A stretch of DNA of 64,000 nucleotides from Dolomedes plantarius (taxonomy: Eukaryota; Arthropoda; Arachnida; Araneae; Dolomedidae): the NCBI GenBank assembly GCA_907164885.2, contig OU015495.1, positions 100,904,659 through 100,968,658 on the forward strand. The letters run 5' to 3'. The notes under the pieces are model-generated. The model was not told the origin of the DNA. It was given only the letters and a program-made list of their open reading frames with translations, and ran no database searches. The position numbers and the translations under genes are program-made. The stretch's first letter is position 1. Each line of letters starts with the position of its first letter. This document shows, piece by piece, positions 50,268 to 63,275 of this stretch.

Positions 50268-51513
50268 GTTGGTCATTTGATAAGTCTGTGCTAAATCTTA
50301 GAGTTGTTGTCATTGTACTGAAATTGTTCAAGCTCTCGTGTTTAGTATGCTCAAAGGCACACTTGTCAAATTGTAAATAGATTCTACGCTTAGTCTGTGA
50401 TTGACATTCATTTTAGTCAGTCAACTCTTATTACTGCTCACAAATTAGAGAAAAACGAGTTCCGCATGTTGATAAAACAGTCCTCTTCGAAAGTCAAAAC
50501 AGTGGTAGACACTAAATCCAGGCCTCAGAAATATGGCATGTTTGCACCTTTGCTGAGAATGATTTCCAAGTGGTTTGTTGATTTTCATTGTGGCTGAACA
50601 AGCACAAGTGATTCTGAAAGTTAAGGTCACAATGTTGAAGTCACTACACCAGAAATTATTGAAAAAATCTATGTTATGAAGGTTACAAAAGTAAAAGTGC
50701 ATGAGATTTCTAAGGCTGTTGGCATCTCATCAGAGCACTTACATAATATTTTGATATGAGAAATCTGTGAGTGAAATGGTCATCTTGTTTGCTAACAATT
50801 AATCAAGAATGTCAATGAGTCAACACTTTGAAGTACAGTTTGTTGAAATCAAGATGAAATTTGTACCATTTCATAAAAGTAGATGAAGCGGGGATACATT
50901 ACTCTTGGCCATAAATAAAAGGGCAATCAAAACAGTGGGCTGAAATGGGTGGACATGCACCAAAGGAAGCAAAAATGGTTCCACCAGCAGAAATTTTTTT
51001 TTTTTTTTAATCTTTATTGTTACTACTTGGAAAAGGGCAAAACAATCACTGGAAAGTACTATGCATCTTTACTAGATTGTTTAAATAGGGAAATTAAGGC
51101 AAAAATTCATATTTAGTGAAAAGAAAGGTTCTTTTCCACCATTACAATGCTTTAGATCATTCACCTGTGATTGCAGATGCAAAACTGTTAGATTCATGCT
51201 ATGAAATTGTTCCCCACCTTCTACATTCTCCAGATTTGACCTCCTTGGACTACTGCTTGTTCCCAAATATGTAAAAATTTGCAGGGCAGAAATTTGATTC
51301 AAATTTTGAAGTGAAACAAATTAGTATTTAAACAAATGCTAATTTTGCAAAGTTGAACAAGTCTTACTTTATTTAGGGGGATAAAAAAGTATGGGAAAAT
51401 TATTCGATGAAATTTATCGGCTTTAAGCAGGATTGTGTAGGAATATTTATAATAAAACATCTTTTACAAAATGTTATTTTCATTATTTTTGCTTGGACTT
51501 ATCAAATGACCAT
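50268..51513 (+). mobile_element. Decayed mariner element
   Basis: Ends share TGGTCATTTGATAAGTC inverted. On plus, a full-length but stop-ridden transposase is recognisable: KTVVDTKSRPQK, TTPEIIEKI and VHEISKAVGISSEHLHNIL (HTH), an ITGKYYASLLDCLN-like motif near 51045, and an LDYCLF-like end near 51250. The pattern fits the SETMAR-like mariner branch. A T run interrupts near 50997-51009. Confidence 0.85.
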
Positions 51514-51570
51514 TGTATATTTTTGAATTTATAGCAATGTAGCTGAAAGCCTGCAAAAAGATTTCCGTAA

Positions 51571-51633
51571 GTGTGTGTGTATACACACACACACACACAC
51601 ACATACACACACACACACACATATATATATATA
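51571..51633. repeat. (TG)n(CA)n(TA)n microsatellite
   Basis: Mixed TG, CA and TA dinucleotide run ending at the next element's TA. Confidence 0.97.
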
Positions 51634-52230
51634 CAGGGTGAACCAAGAGTCTTGCCCTGATTATAAATATTTATTGTGCTCAAACTATTATAATTAGACA
51701 TATGTTTGTTTGGATATATTGTAAGTACTATTATAAATTTTTTATAAGACCATTTACCTCAGTAAATTTAAACATATGCTTCTTGCATTGATTTAGTAGG
51801 ACTCTGTTGAAACGATTGCCAGACACGATCAACAGTTGCTTCACTCACACTAGGCCTGCCACTTCTGGGAAGATCCTTAATGCTGCCTGTTTCCTTAAAC
51901 CTTTCATACCAACGCTTTATTTATTTTGCATCAGGAGGGTTACATCCATAACAAAGTCAAAATTTACGCTGAACATTAATGGGCGATTTGGTTTCGTGAA
52001 ACTAAAGCACACGTTGGGCTTTCTCTTGAATCAATGCCATTTTGGCCGAAAATGATGTCTTCCTTACAAATGTCCCCCTCGGTTACTCTTGAAGGAGCAC
52101 TCATACCATCTATTGCACAAAAAAACTACTAAAACTGATCTAATCAATGATACAAAAGTTACGTTATTATATTAAACGGTTATTTTGTAATGAATTTTTA
52201 TAATCAGGGCAAGACTTTTGGTTCACCCTG
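51634..52230 (-). mobile_element. Tc1/mariner-type deletion derivative with DUF4817-like HTH
   Basis: Ends read CAGGGTGAACCAARAGTCTT inward and on into GCCCTGATTATAA, with TA outside both (51632-51633, 52231-52232). 597 bp. Only the N-terminal HTH part of the transposase remains. Confidence 0.9.
51795..52040 (-). pseudogene. DUF4817-like transposase N-terminus
   Basis: From ATG at 52040: MALIQEKAQRVLWFHETKSP, a stop near the middle, then CNPPDAK, KRWYERFKETGSI and LPRSGRPSVSEATVDRVWQ. This is the DNA-binding HTH arrangement (helix, RWY-FKETG, GRP-S linker) shared by a large group of insect and spider Tc/mariner transposases. No catalytic domain follows. Confidence 0.85.
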
Positions 52231-52769
52231 TATATAATTTCCAATTTTTGTGGAGTCTTATCTTGCTTTTATGCTTCATATTGCTTTGAAATTGTGTTTG
52301 GTGAAATCAAATTTTGTGCCCAATTGTGTTCATTTAAAAAGTTTGAAATAAAAAATTTTTAGTGTTCACAAATTTGTTTGTAGGTTAGTAAATGTTACTG
52401 AAAATTAATGGGAGTCAATTTAGAGTGAAATTCAAAATTCTTAATTTAGAAATGGGTTTGTATCAAAAAGATTTATAGCAAAAATTATATTTATAATTTG
52501 CATCAATAAAAGTACAAGAAGCTGTCTAAAAACTGCCTGGCTTTTAAAAGAATAAAATTCTAACCTTTAAAAATCTTCTATTGTGTTTTTAAATAAATGT
52601 ACATTTCTCGGTATAATGTGCATTACCTATTTAAGCTGTTATGAGACTGTTCACATATATTAAAGTTTATATGATTTATCAAACATATTTCTAGAACAAA
52701 CCTATTTTGTTCTTATTTTGTATTACTACTATTTGTTTTCATTTAGTAGTATAACATTCATTATGTATA

Positions 52770-53525
52770 AGGTGGCCCAAATGAAAGTGAGACTTGTTTT
52801 TTTCTGTAACGGATTATTGGTAGAAATATGTGAACATACAGGAAGTAAAAGGGATACATGAGCTGCATATCTACTACATGTAGAAGTCATGTTGGTTCAA
52901 GCAAGTGTCCCAGCACTTACTAAATTTTGGATACACTGAGAGATGAACATCAGTGGTTGTCTGCAGAACCAGTTTTGAATGGCGTTGCATACCACCACAT
53001 CGTTAGCAAACTAGTGATCCTTAAAAGTCTTTATCAGTGGGCTAAAGATGTGGTAATTGCAGGACGGCAGGTCAGGTTATAAGGGGGATGGTCGTGGACC
53101 TCCCAGCAGGGGAACACTGCAGCAAATCCAGCCCAAGGTGATGACTAAGTGTGCTTGAGCAAGCCTCAGCATGTCCTGTGCTCAGTCGTCCATTACAAAA
53201 TTTCCTTAGCCATCTAAATACTGTACACTGTGACAGAAACTTGTACATATACACTTCCCTCATATGATGATAAATTTCAGCTTCGCTGACACCTTCTGCC
53301 ATCCAAAATTGAATAACTGCTTATTGGGCCTGTTTGGACAAAACTATGTCACGACTGTTTATAGTCACCTTGCTTAAGTATGTACAAACAGCATGCTCAA
53401 ATTTTCCAATGATAGCAGCTTCGCTTCATGATATACAATGTTATCTACTGACATAAAAACAAAGCTCTGAGTATTTAAACAACTGCTACTAATACAGAAA
53501 TTTCACTTTCATTTGGGTCAACATT
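52770..53525 (-). mobile_element. Mariner-type deletion derivative
   Basis: Ends share GACCCAAATGAAAGTGA-type inverted sequence, with TA close outside. 756 bp; only an N-terminal transposase piece is readable. Confidence 0.75.
53155..53325 (-). pseudogene. Mariner transposase HTH fragment
   Basis: QAVIQFWMAEGVSEAEIYHH, then SQCTVFRWLRKFCNGRLSTG, matches the first helix-turn-helix of one mariner group. The frame decays after it. Confidence 0.75.
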
Positions 53526-53529
53526 ATAG

Positions 53530-55259
53530 TAAAACAATTGCTTGTCATGGAGCACAAATATACATTGCAGCAAAATATATTTATTGTTAGAAAACAGTTT
53601 TCTCTTTTGTTAGATGCTTGTAAATCTTTAACATTCCTTCTTTATTTTGTAACTAGTCATTTTAGTGTTATTTCTTACTCTTTATTTTTAAGTAATATTG
53701 TTTTGTTTAATGACAGTGCCACCGATGTTTGAAATGTGTACAATTAACCTGTGCTACTGGTAAATTAAAAAAAAATTATTTTTTCTTAAAAAGTTTGGTT
53801 GTATATATACTTTGCTGCATTTTGTAATTCATATTCTTTTTGTTAAGATTTCCTCCATTTTAATTTAAATGTATATTGATTTATTGGGAATTTGAACAAA
53901 TTGTTTCATTAATTTGTATATGTATGGGAACTGAATTTTTATTAAAAATTTATAGTATAATCAGGAAAAAAGAACTTTCAAAATTGATGTTTTTGGTAGT
54001 GGTGTATCTATTATATTTTAATGCTGTTATCAATTTTGGTTTGTTTTAGTGTTATTCAAATGTTGCCTTTACAAGAACGAAAATGATTGAAATAGTATTA
54101 TAAATCAACTGTGTTAAAATTTAGGTTTCTCATAAGTTTTAGATGTAGAAGTTTGAGGATAAGAACAAGATAAAAGAAAATGTTGAACACATCTGTGAAT
54201 GTAAAAGATCATTTATAATAGTCTGTTTATATTTACTCAGTTGAAAAAAATTATCATATGATCATAGTCTTATAAATAACTAAATCTTATGTAGGAGATA
54301 TATATATTATGAAAATAAATCAAAAATATAGTTTAATTTAAAAGTTGAATGATTTAAATATGAAAATTGGTGATTCAAAATTTTAAATTGTTATCATATT
54401 TATTTATGCAACATAAAATTGTAAAAATATATTACAAACTTGTTATTTTAAAAATTATCTTTATTTTTCTATTAAATTAGATATTAATGTTTAATTTAAT
54501 GTAAAATTTTAGTTTAATTATTATTTATTGAATAAATCATTAATTGTTAACAGTTTTATCAATCATTGTTCATAAAACTGATATCTGCAGGAAACAATCT
54601 AACTGTATAGCCGTAAATTTTGTTGACTTTTGAAAACTATGAACAGTCTGGAATGGGGCAAGTGTTGAAATATTAAGTAATGATCAAAAATTAACCCTGA
54701 ACAAATGTGGCAGGCAATTCTATGTATCCATTAGTATGGATACCTATTTTCAACATTGTTCCTTTCATATGTGTTAACATAATATGTTTGTAGTTTTTGT
54801 TTCACTAAAAGCTGTAATACTGTAGTGTATTGAAATAGATTCCTTCCATGTATATGTATAATATGAAATTTTCTATCCTGTGTTTCAGTGTACTAAAATG
54901 ATATATTATAATATACTCTAGTAGTACTAAATTTATAGAAAAAACTCATGGTAATGGCTTTAAGTGCCTTTTTTCAGTGGCAGCTTCATTGAAATAATCT
55001 AATATATTTATTCCTTCAAATATTAAATTATGCTCATACATATTAATGATTATACATATTGTGTCATATCTTCTGTATTTATTTTTTGTTATAACTTATT
55101 TCTCCCCAACTTGAAAAATTGAGCCAAACACATACATTTTAAAGCACCCTTATCACTGATGTATTAATTAAAATTACAAATTTAAGAAAAACGTTGCACA
55201 GATTAGAGAACTTTGTGGTTTTTGTTGATAGTTCTTTAAAATTGCATTGTTAATTTTTA

Positions 55260-55298
<39 letters not shown>

Positions 55299-58200
55299 TA
55301 TAAGTGTTTGGATAAACATGAAAATGTGGGGATGAAAATATGACATGAACGTTCCATTAAATTAATGATTTTCATGTAAACAAGTAAATTTTCAAAATGA
55401 CTAATTTTTGTAGATAATTCAACATTTTTAAATATTATTTAGCCTGTTAAATACTGCTAGTTTTATTAATGTACTGCTCATTGAAAGAAGTTTTAAGATA
55501 ACTGTATACAGCCCCTATTTCTTTCTAAATGGAAAAAAGTTTGGAATAATGTCTTCCAGTGAAAAGTTCTAGTGTCACCAGATTGATATGTTACGATTTT
55601 CTTCGTTAGTGTCTTAGCTACAACCACAGTTATCAGTAGGTTTATAAACTTACTCTAAATAATAGGAAAAATTAGAGAGTTTATTTGATGAGCTAAGTTT
55701 TTTAAGCATTGTTTCAGTCACTTTAAAAGTGTTTCTTCATTAACGAAAAAGCAGCAATTCATTTAGATTCATTTAAAGAGCCACATAGAAAAAATGAGAA
55801 GCTTCAGTATTTGTGTTTTTCAGAAACTGTGTAGATTTTACATGTTTCACTAGTTATAGATTGGTAAATTGGATCGCTGACTTTGTCAGAATAGTAATTA
55901 CAAGGAACTTTTGACAATAGTGTTAGGTGGTGTAGGAAGGTTCCTTTGATGCACAGTGAAGCAAAAATGTTTGCAACAAGTTTTGAAAAGTTCATCTTTT
56001 TATTTCTCAGGCAAGAGGGCTCTCAGTACAAATTGAGAAAAGTGTGAATTGCCAATTTTTTTGCTTTGGTACAAAGTGTAGAAACTTTATTATATCTCCT
56101 TGTATAAGAAAAGTTTTTCTCAAATATTTTTTTGTTTTCATCTGGTAAACATTTATGTTATGACAAAAATTGCATTTGGTATTGTTTGTCCTTCATTCAT
56201 TACCTTTTTGGCATTAAAAATCTTTTAAGAATGAAATGAATTTTTCATGCTATTGGCTTGATTGTGAAACATGTCTAATTTTGATAGCATTGTTACAGTA
56301 AAAACTTTAATTATTACAACTTTAACATATTTTTTTCATATCTTATCTCTTAATAAGTAGTTTTTACCCTTAAAATTTTAAATGTTGATAAGCTTTTTAA
56401 AAACTGTGTTACTTCTTTCTGCAGTAATCCATGTTAACTGCAGTACTAATTTATTGCCACAGTGAAGGTTTTTGCTTTATTCAATATTGTTATTTGCTTT
56501 CAAAATATCAGAACAATCTCATGTTCAGTATTTGATTTCTTGACTCTTGTTATCTTGAACTAAAATTAAGGAATACTATGTTGTTTGAGAACTATTTTAA
56601 AAACACATTGTTGACCGGTACTAAGTAAACTTGTGTCTTTACATGCAAATGTTGAAGAAAATTTAGGATAAAGGAGTCGTATTGGAAAAAATTTTGATCA
56701 ACTGAACATTGCTTTACTTGAGAACTATCTCTACTATGACCTGAGTGAGTTTCAGACAAATGTCACATTTTATCATTTAACTGTGAATCTCCGACCCCCA
56801 TATAAAGAAAATAATGCTGCACTTTATTCCAAAATTTCTGCCTTTGCTGGTGACTTGCTTAGATATTGAAATAAAATTGGCAGTCAACAATGTGTTGAGA
56901 AACCATCTCATTATCACTGTTCACTTATCATGATATGGAACTGACACTTTCTCTGTTTCATTGTATTTTTCTTGTGATATTTCTCTCATTGTAATTAGCA
57001 CGCTCATTCTTTTGATCAGATATTCGTGTTGAGTAAGTACACTTACAGAAGTTCACACTTGTGAGATTTTGTTTTTAATGTGTTTTCCTTTTTTCAGTGT
57101 GTGTGTAGTTATTTATCAACTGTGATAAAACCTTCGTGTCAGGCCGCTATTCTTTAATTGATTGTGCATTCAGTGTGATTTCCTTAATAGGAAATGAAGC
57201 TACATAAATGTTAATGAGGATTTATGCAGATGAACATGTTCTATGCTTTTATTCATAGCTATGAACTTGTTAACATTAATTAACAAATATACATTTTTAC
57301 TATAAACTGGAGATATTGTGTTCAGTAATTGACTTATTTGATTACAAAATTTGGTTTTAATTTATATAAAACTAACACTTTCATTTCTGTACCTCTGTTT
57401 TCACACCTGTACCTCTTTCATGTCAAAGGTTTAAAATTTTGTCTGAAACAAATTTTTTCAGTATTTGTTTAATGTGTTATTTTAAAATTGACTTTTGACT
57501 GAGGATTTTTGAATCAATAAATGTGATTTTAATGGTAACTCAGTTATATTATCATTGTAAATAAAAGGTGTGGTTCTGTGGAAGAATTTTGTGCTTCATT
57601 TAAGCAACATTTTTACTACGCAATATTGCTGAAAATTTTCTATTTAAAACTTAAAATTATGAACTGTATCCAGTTTAGGACTGTGTACGTGTTTTAATAT
57701 GTCACATAATGTTTATTAAATTTTGATTAGATATTTGTACACTTCTGTAGTATTTCCTGATTTACTGTAGATTCTCTATAATCATCTGTTTATCAAAATG
57801 GGCCTGTTTTACTCAGCATAATTAATAGGCAGTCTGTAGAAATTCAAAAGGTTTTATTTCATTTCATTTTCTAGTTTTTCAATTCTTAAAAGTTTTAAAT
57901 TTCATATGAGTGGTGTTGAATTTTCTTTTGGGCTTGGGAAACTGTTTAAAAGGACGGAAGATTAAAGTTTCTTGAGTATTAAATCAATGAATAGACTATT
58001 GAAACATTTAAAAACAAAACTCTTATATAATTCTTTGTCTGATTAGATCTGAAAATTGTATAATACATATGTAAACGAAGAAGAGTATTGAAGGATTATA
58101 ATTGATCACATGCATTAGATAATGTTTCCCATACTCTTCTATTTGAATCTTGCATAGTCTGAAATAAAAGGTTTTATTTCTTTTAATTTTTTGAAGATAG

Positions 58201-58700
58201 TTAAAATTTTTGAAGCATGATTAACAATATTTTTTCTTGTTTTAGTGTACCAAAGTGAAGAATTAGTTAACCAATACCGGAACTACATAGTCAAAATTTG
58301 AATATATGTTGACGTTCAGTTATAAACGTGTTAATCAGCTACACTGACTAGAAAACCAAAAATTTATTTTGTTCTTAAATATCGATCTAACCAAGTAAAT
58401 TCATTTCGTTTTTCAAAGTTTGATAAAACCATCTTTGCTTTACAAATTTCTAGGAGTTATTATGTTAATCTTTCAGAGTTTACATGAACATCCTCTTTTG
58501 CCTTTTACTGTAAACGCCACTTACAGGAAATGTAATTAGCTTGCCTCACAAACCAGTGAGTTATTCTGATGAACGAAAGTATACCCCAAAAAGTAAGAGT
58601 GTTGAAATGTAAAATTGTACTACTTAAAAAAAAGAAAAACTTTACATAATTGTTTAATAATCTTTTCATGCAAATTAAACTTTACTTTTAAGAGTGTCTA
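53530..58700. other. Long AT-rich region, no gene recognised
   Basis: 5 kb without terminal repeats, SINE boxes or motif-bearing ORFs. One (TA)n run at 55262-55295. It may be an intron or UTR of a gene outside the window, or intergenic. Confidence 0.5.
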
Positions 58701-59254
58701 ACCCTCGTGTTGCAAAAAATGACCGTAGCGATCCCAAATATCTTGTATTGAGAGGTTTACCTTAAAATAGCTGCTGATGGCCACTGTGAGGTATGTGACG
58801 CACATTTTGATCTTACCATGAATACGTTATAGAGGATCTACAGTACAGTAATGTTGTGAGTCAATTTAGCTGAGCACATTGTTGTACTAAGCGATAGCTT
58901 TCTTCACATGTCTCGTATTTCCGAACTATGATGTGGTTGTGGTGCATGAAAATTACTCGGCTTGTAGTGTTTCTACGATCGTTCAGATGTTTTCATAGCG
59001 CATTTGTAGTTGCATCGCAAATATGAGCAATAATAAACTGCAATTTTCAACAATAGATTTTGTCAACTATGCATATCGATGGAGCTTGTTATTTTTAAAC
59101 AGTTGGTATTGAAATATATTATATAAAAGTGTGATTAAAAATTATGTAGATGTGTAAAATAAAATTATCTTTTGATTGAATTGATGATTTGAATGTGAGA
59201 ATTTCAATGACGACATCGTTGTGAAGAGAACACAAAACTGATTGTTATTTTATA
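58701..59254. other. Slightly GC-richer stretch with weak coding-like words
   Basis: Short plus-strand pieces such as DGHCEVCDAHFDLTMNTL (about 58775-58830), interrupted by stops, resemble BED/C2H2-like transposon zinc fingers, but too little is left to call. Confidence 0.25.
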
Positions 59255-59262
59255 TGTGCATG

Positions 59263-59468
59263 CAGGGCCTTTTTATCGCAGGGGCAAATCGGGACTTTGC
59301 CCAGGGCCCCCTGATGCTAGGGGGCCTCAAAACCCCCTTGGTGTATGCACCTAGTACTTCTAATAGTATGTATAGCCCATGGATAGTTATTTTTATAAAT
59401 ATTCGTAAGAGGGGGGGCCCCAAAATAGCATCTGCCCAGGGGCCCCCAGCGTTCATAAACGGGCCCTG
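59263..59468. mobile_element. hAT MITE with perfect 8-bp duplication
   Basis: Ends CAGGGCCTTTTTAT and the complement CAGGGCCCGTTTAT. TGTGCATG flanks both exactly (59255-59262, 59469-59476). 206 bp, GGGGCCC-rich inside. The 140-codon ORF across it is not a gene. Confidence 0.93.
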
Positions 59469-59632
59469 TGTGCATGTGAATTCTGTCAATGATGCACCTG
59501 CTTATAAGACTGTTTACCGATCGCCCCCTTTTGAGTCTGTTCATGAATTTGGTTCTCAGGTTTATCCAGCACGTTTTTCTGGTTGGAATCGCTCCAAAAG
59601 TTGCAGGGTACTTGAAAAGCATCCTTTAAGAA

Positions 59633-59696
59633 GGGGGGGGGGGGGGGGTTTGATACACCCGTAGCTCAAAATTCGGCTCCCCCCCCCCCCCCCCCC
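59633..59696. repeat. Facing poly-G (16) and poly-C (18) runs
   Basis: G run 59633-59648 and C run 59679-59696, 30 bases apart, could pair into a 16-bp G:C hairpin or form a quadruplex. Confidence 0.9.
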
Positions 59697-59758
59697 TGAA
59701 ATTTTATTGACACACCTACAGCGATCATATGCGTCTGAATGAGTAGTTTTGCGTAATA

Positions 59759-59844
59759 CAGTCGATTCCGGTTAATCGGACCACATCGGGATGTGATCAT
59801 TTTGGTCCTAATAGTCGGCTGGTCCAATTAACCGGATTCGACTG
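59759..59844. mobile_element. 86-bp pogo-like MITE
   Basis: CAGTCGATTCCGGTTAATCG and its complement nearly meet in the middle; TA outside both. No room for anything but the ends. Confidence 0.85.
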
Positions 59845-60223
59845 TATATTGAAATAGACATACACTAAATATATGATCACTTTCCCAGATTGTGCGCTCG
59901 AAAATCTTTTATTGATGACATAAATTATATATTTGCATGCCCAATGCGTCATAGTCACTTAGATTATTTGATTCAAAAAGTTGCCAAAAAAGAAAGCTTA
60001 ATATCTAGATTTTTGTAAACTGACGATAAATCGGCAAAGAATTTCGTTGCGAATGCTTTGGCGAGACTTTGAAACAAGATGGATGTTCCAGGAGCTAGCC
60101 TGCAAATCTAGGAGCTGATAGCCAAGGAAAAAATAGATCCTGTATAAACAGGCTAACTCGCGAGTGTGTATTCAATTTAGCAATATTGCCAAAACTCACC
60201 AAGCGCAATACCTATTTAGCTTT

Positions 60224-60432
60224 TAACGTAGGATTACGTTCCTCAATAACGGTTCTCCGGTAAAAAGTGTCCGTCTTGCGTCGCGAGTTATAATTCTAGC
60301 AGCGCGCCAAACCCAGTAGCAGTTAATAGTTAAACAGAAAGTACCAAAATGCGTCAAAAAAAAGTTAAGCAACGATAAGTAATCCTACGTTAGTAACCCG
60401 CGGTAGTTTCGTTAGAGAGACTACCTGAAATG
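60224..60432 (+). repeat. Composite repeat, A-B arrangement
   Basis: A (60224-60360) and B (60365-60432) match units A and B of 37928-38440: ATAACGGT, GAGTTATAATTCTAGCA, CCAAACCCAGT, then AAGCAACGATAAGTAATCC and GAGACTACCTGAAATG. Confidence 0.75.
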
Positions 60433-60512
60433 CTTTTTTACTATTCCCCATATCTAGTCGCACAGCATCATAAACTAATCATCAAATTGCCCGAAATAGT
60501 ACATTGAACTTC

Positions 60513-60720
60513 AGTAACAAAATGCTCATTTATAAATCTTTCTTAAGACCCTTACTTACGTATGCTGGACCAGTTTTGGTCGTATGCAGCGAATTCCAAC
60601 ATTAAAATTCTGACTGTTGCTCAAAACATGACTATTCGGCAAATCACTTAACTCCGCATGGTATATTCGTAATGTTGACATTTATAGGGAGATAAATCTC
60701 CCCACTATTCAAAATTATTA
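60513..60720 (+). pseudogene. Non-LTR retrotransposon reverse transcriptase C-terminus (Jockey-like)
   Basis: NKMLIYKSFLRPLLTYAGPV, then after a one-base shift SYAANSNIKILTVAQN and RQIT, then after a second shift WYIRNVDIYREINLPTIQNY. These are consecutive blocks after the RT core in Jockey-clade elements. Both sides are truncated. Confidence 0.85.
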
Positions 60721-60739
60721 ATTGAATTCAGTTAGGGCC

Positions 60740-61985
60740 CTCCTCGGCGCACTGACTACCGAACGGTCCTTATAATATGAAATATGATTTTTTGAAATTG
60801 AATAAAATAGAATTAATGTTTGAGTAGTATTCAAAAGTTATACAATGAGAAAAATAAATATAATATAAATAAAATGAGAAAAAAAATTATAGCATCGAAT
60901 TTTTGTTATGGATCATATTGTTAAAAACTATGTAAGGCTAAAGACATAATCGGAATATTCAGTTTCAAAAAGCGGGAAAAAACCAACTTTCGTAAAAGTT
61001 TTCTACAATTTTTCGATTTTAACTAAACTTCTAATGAAAGTTAAAAACAACAGGTTACATTAACTAAGGAATGTCTTGGGGGAAAAAAAATAAAAAGTTT
61101 TAATTACAAAAGAAGGAACAGGGAGGGGAAGAGAAAAAAAGCAAAAAATAAAGATTTGAGTGCTCACAGAAGCTCCGTTTTCATAACAACGTATAAGTCA
61201 TCTTCAAAATCTTTATAAATGTCTGCGAACGTTGAAATTCTGAAAATTTGTTTCATTGAAAGGATCGCTGAAACAGGATTTTCTCCGTAATGATGATAGT
61301 ATTCAACCGTGTGGGGATTTAAAAAGGACCATTTTGTGAAAAGAAAATTCACACATATCCAGTAATTCTACAGCTGTCGGGCAGAAAGTCTTCCAAGAAA
61401 GCGGTTATCATGTGTGAACACTAATTGGAGAAAATTTAAGTTTTAAATTAACTTTTTGTAGGCGAACGCAGTAATTCCGTTTTACAAAGAGACTGAGTTA
61501 ATGGAGTCTTTTGAAGGTCACTGTATTTTAATTAGAAAAAAAATAGTGTTCGAGAAAAATATTTTTAATCAATTCATGTTTTTGAAGTAATGATAAGAAT
61601 GATACGCCTCAAATTTTATTTCTGTAATATATTTTCAGCGGCATTCATTGTTCTTACAATTTTCTTTCAATTATACAAAAATTAAGCATTAAGAGTTATA
61701 TTAAACGCGAATTGTAATCTATTTTAAAATTAGTGATGTGAAAGATATTGTCATTCAGTGATAATACAGAATAAAAATATTTAAAAAAAAAATTTTAATG
61801 AAAAAGCAAAAAGGTTAAATCTACCTTTTCCCAGCCGTTTTGGCTAGTTTTGAGTGTCTTATCACTTTGAATACCGGATGCGGCAGAATGACCTCCCACA
61901 TTTCTGAAGGTCACTGATAAGAGAGTGGGTGGGTGCAGGGCGGCGCGGGAAGTGGCAACAGTTCGGGTGAATTTTCTAGCTGTCA
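60740..61985. other. No gene recognised
   Basis: AT-rich. The 62-codon minus ORF at 61164-61352 has no recognisable motif. Confidence 0.45.
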
Positions 61986-61989
61986 GTAG

Positions 61990-62275
61990 ACACCATAAGT
62001 TGGTTCGGTGAATATCGAGGTTTCGTTAACGAGGCGTTCTTTAAAAACGACTCTGTAACCGCGATACAGAGGGCATTTTAGGACGTGCTTCGAGATCTAT
62101 GCAATTGATGCCGTTCCGGATCGAAGAACAATGCTGCGATGTGAAAGTAAGTGGGTCTGCATTAGCGAGGATTCCTAGTGGTCGTCTTACACACTAACAT
62201 TACAACACCGAAAAATGTGGAACGAGCCTGTGAGTCCGCTGTTAGTGGGGAAGTTGCCGCCATTTTCCCAGAAAT
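61990..62275 (+). pseudogene. Transposase N-terminal HTH fragment (Tc1/mariner-related)
   Basis: Readable across shifting frames: FKNDSVTAIQRAF, VPDRRTML-like, then TPKNVERACESAV. The order matches the HTH region of a common arthropod transposase group (AIQRAF helix, later TPENVERV-type motif). Degenerate; interrupted on the right by the hAT-like element at 62296. Confidence 0.6.
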
Positions 62276-62295
62276 GACCAAAAATAGTGATGGAG

Positions 62296-62695
62296 CAGCG
62301 GTGCGCAAACTTTTTTTCGACTACGACCCACTTCTTTTAAATAAAAAACCACTCGACCCCCAATGAAAATTTTTTGGGTAAAATCAGAATTTGAAAAAAA
62401 AAAAAAGAAAAAAAAAAAAGAAACTGTATATTTTGGGTATATATTATTTTGAATAATAGCAATAAAAAAATGCCTATCTGCACTTGTTTTTAGTAAAACC
62501 GTTCGACACCTTCTTTAACATTCATATAATTTTTTAGCATATAAAAAATATTAAGATATTAAAAATGTCATTATAGAAAATTTAAAACATTTTTCAATTA
62601 AATTATTCAGTATAATATAAAATTGCTGCAAACAATCCGCGACCCCTATAGTTTTTTCACGCCCCCCCCGTCCCCCAGTGGGTAGCAAACCACTG
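62296..62695. mobile_element. hAT-like non-autonomous element
   Basis: Ends CAGCGGTGCGCAAACT and the complement CAGTGGTTTGCTACCC; GACCCAC/GACCCC words near both ends. 400 bp. The flanking 8 bases do not match well (4 of 8). Confidence 0.65.
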
Positions 62696-62849
62696 CTTTA
62701 GAGAACGACTTCCGCAGAGCATCGCAAATAACGGGCCGTCATCTGAGGGATGCTATTTTCGAAACCTAGTTAGAAAATCTAGATTGTTAGTACTTTTCGA
62801 AAATATAAAACTTTTTTTTCTGTAAATTGTTTCGTCCGTTTTTATTTTC

Positions 62850-62851
<2 letters not shown>

Positions 62852-62880
<29 letters not shown>
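62852..62880. repeat. (TTA)n microsatellite
   Basis: About ten TTA units. Confidence 0.97.
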
Positions 62881-63084
62881 TACACCCTTTGAAATGGGGG
62901 AGGTCCATTCTGCCGTACCCTGTACTAGCTTTTGCGACCTCTGTAGGCCAGTCAAAATAGGTTTTATGGTTAAAAAAAATATGAAAGTTTTGAAAATTGG
63001 TGGAGATGTTTGTTTGAGCATACTGTTGAATATACTAAAAGTCCCCACCGATCAGACTTGAGATTTCGCCGCCATCTTGGAAAA

Positions 63085-63275
63085 TGTGTAGACTTTTTTG
63101 GTTTTTTGCAAGTAACTTCAGAAATATGGATTTTATGTAAAAAAATTGAATACAAAAATTGAAGAGCATTAAATTATGAACAAAAATATTATTTAATTTT
63201 TTTATAAGTATAACATGAACAAAGATAATTGACTTTGAAAATAGCGAATAATCACGCGTAGGACGCGGATGCGCT
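63085..63275 (+). repeat. Unknown repeat, copy 1
   Basis: Shares ordered words with 63673-63880: TTTTTTG-TTTTTG, AGTAACTT, TTATGTAAAAAAA, ATTAAATTATGA/ACAAAAATAT, AACATGAAC and ATTGACT. Confidence 0.65.

Noticed and set aside
59242..59664. 140-codon plus-strand ORF
   Set aside because: It crosses the hAT MITE and a poly-G run and has no recognisable motif; openness reflects GC-rich repeat sequence.
62296..62703. 8-bp duplication for the hAT-like element
   Set aside because: TGATGGAG and CTTTAGAG match at only 4 of 8 positions.
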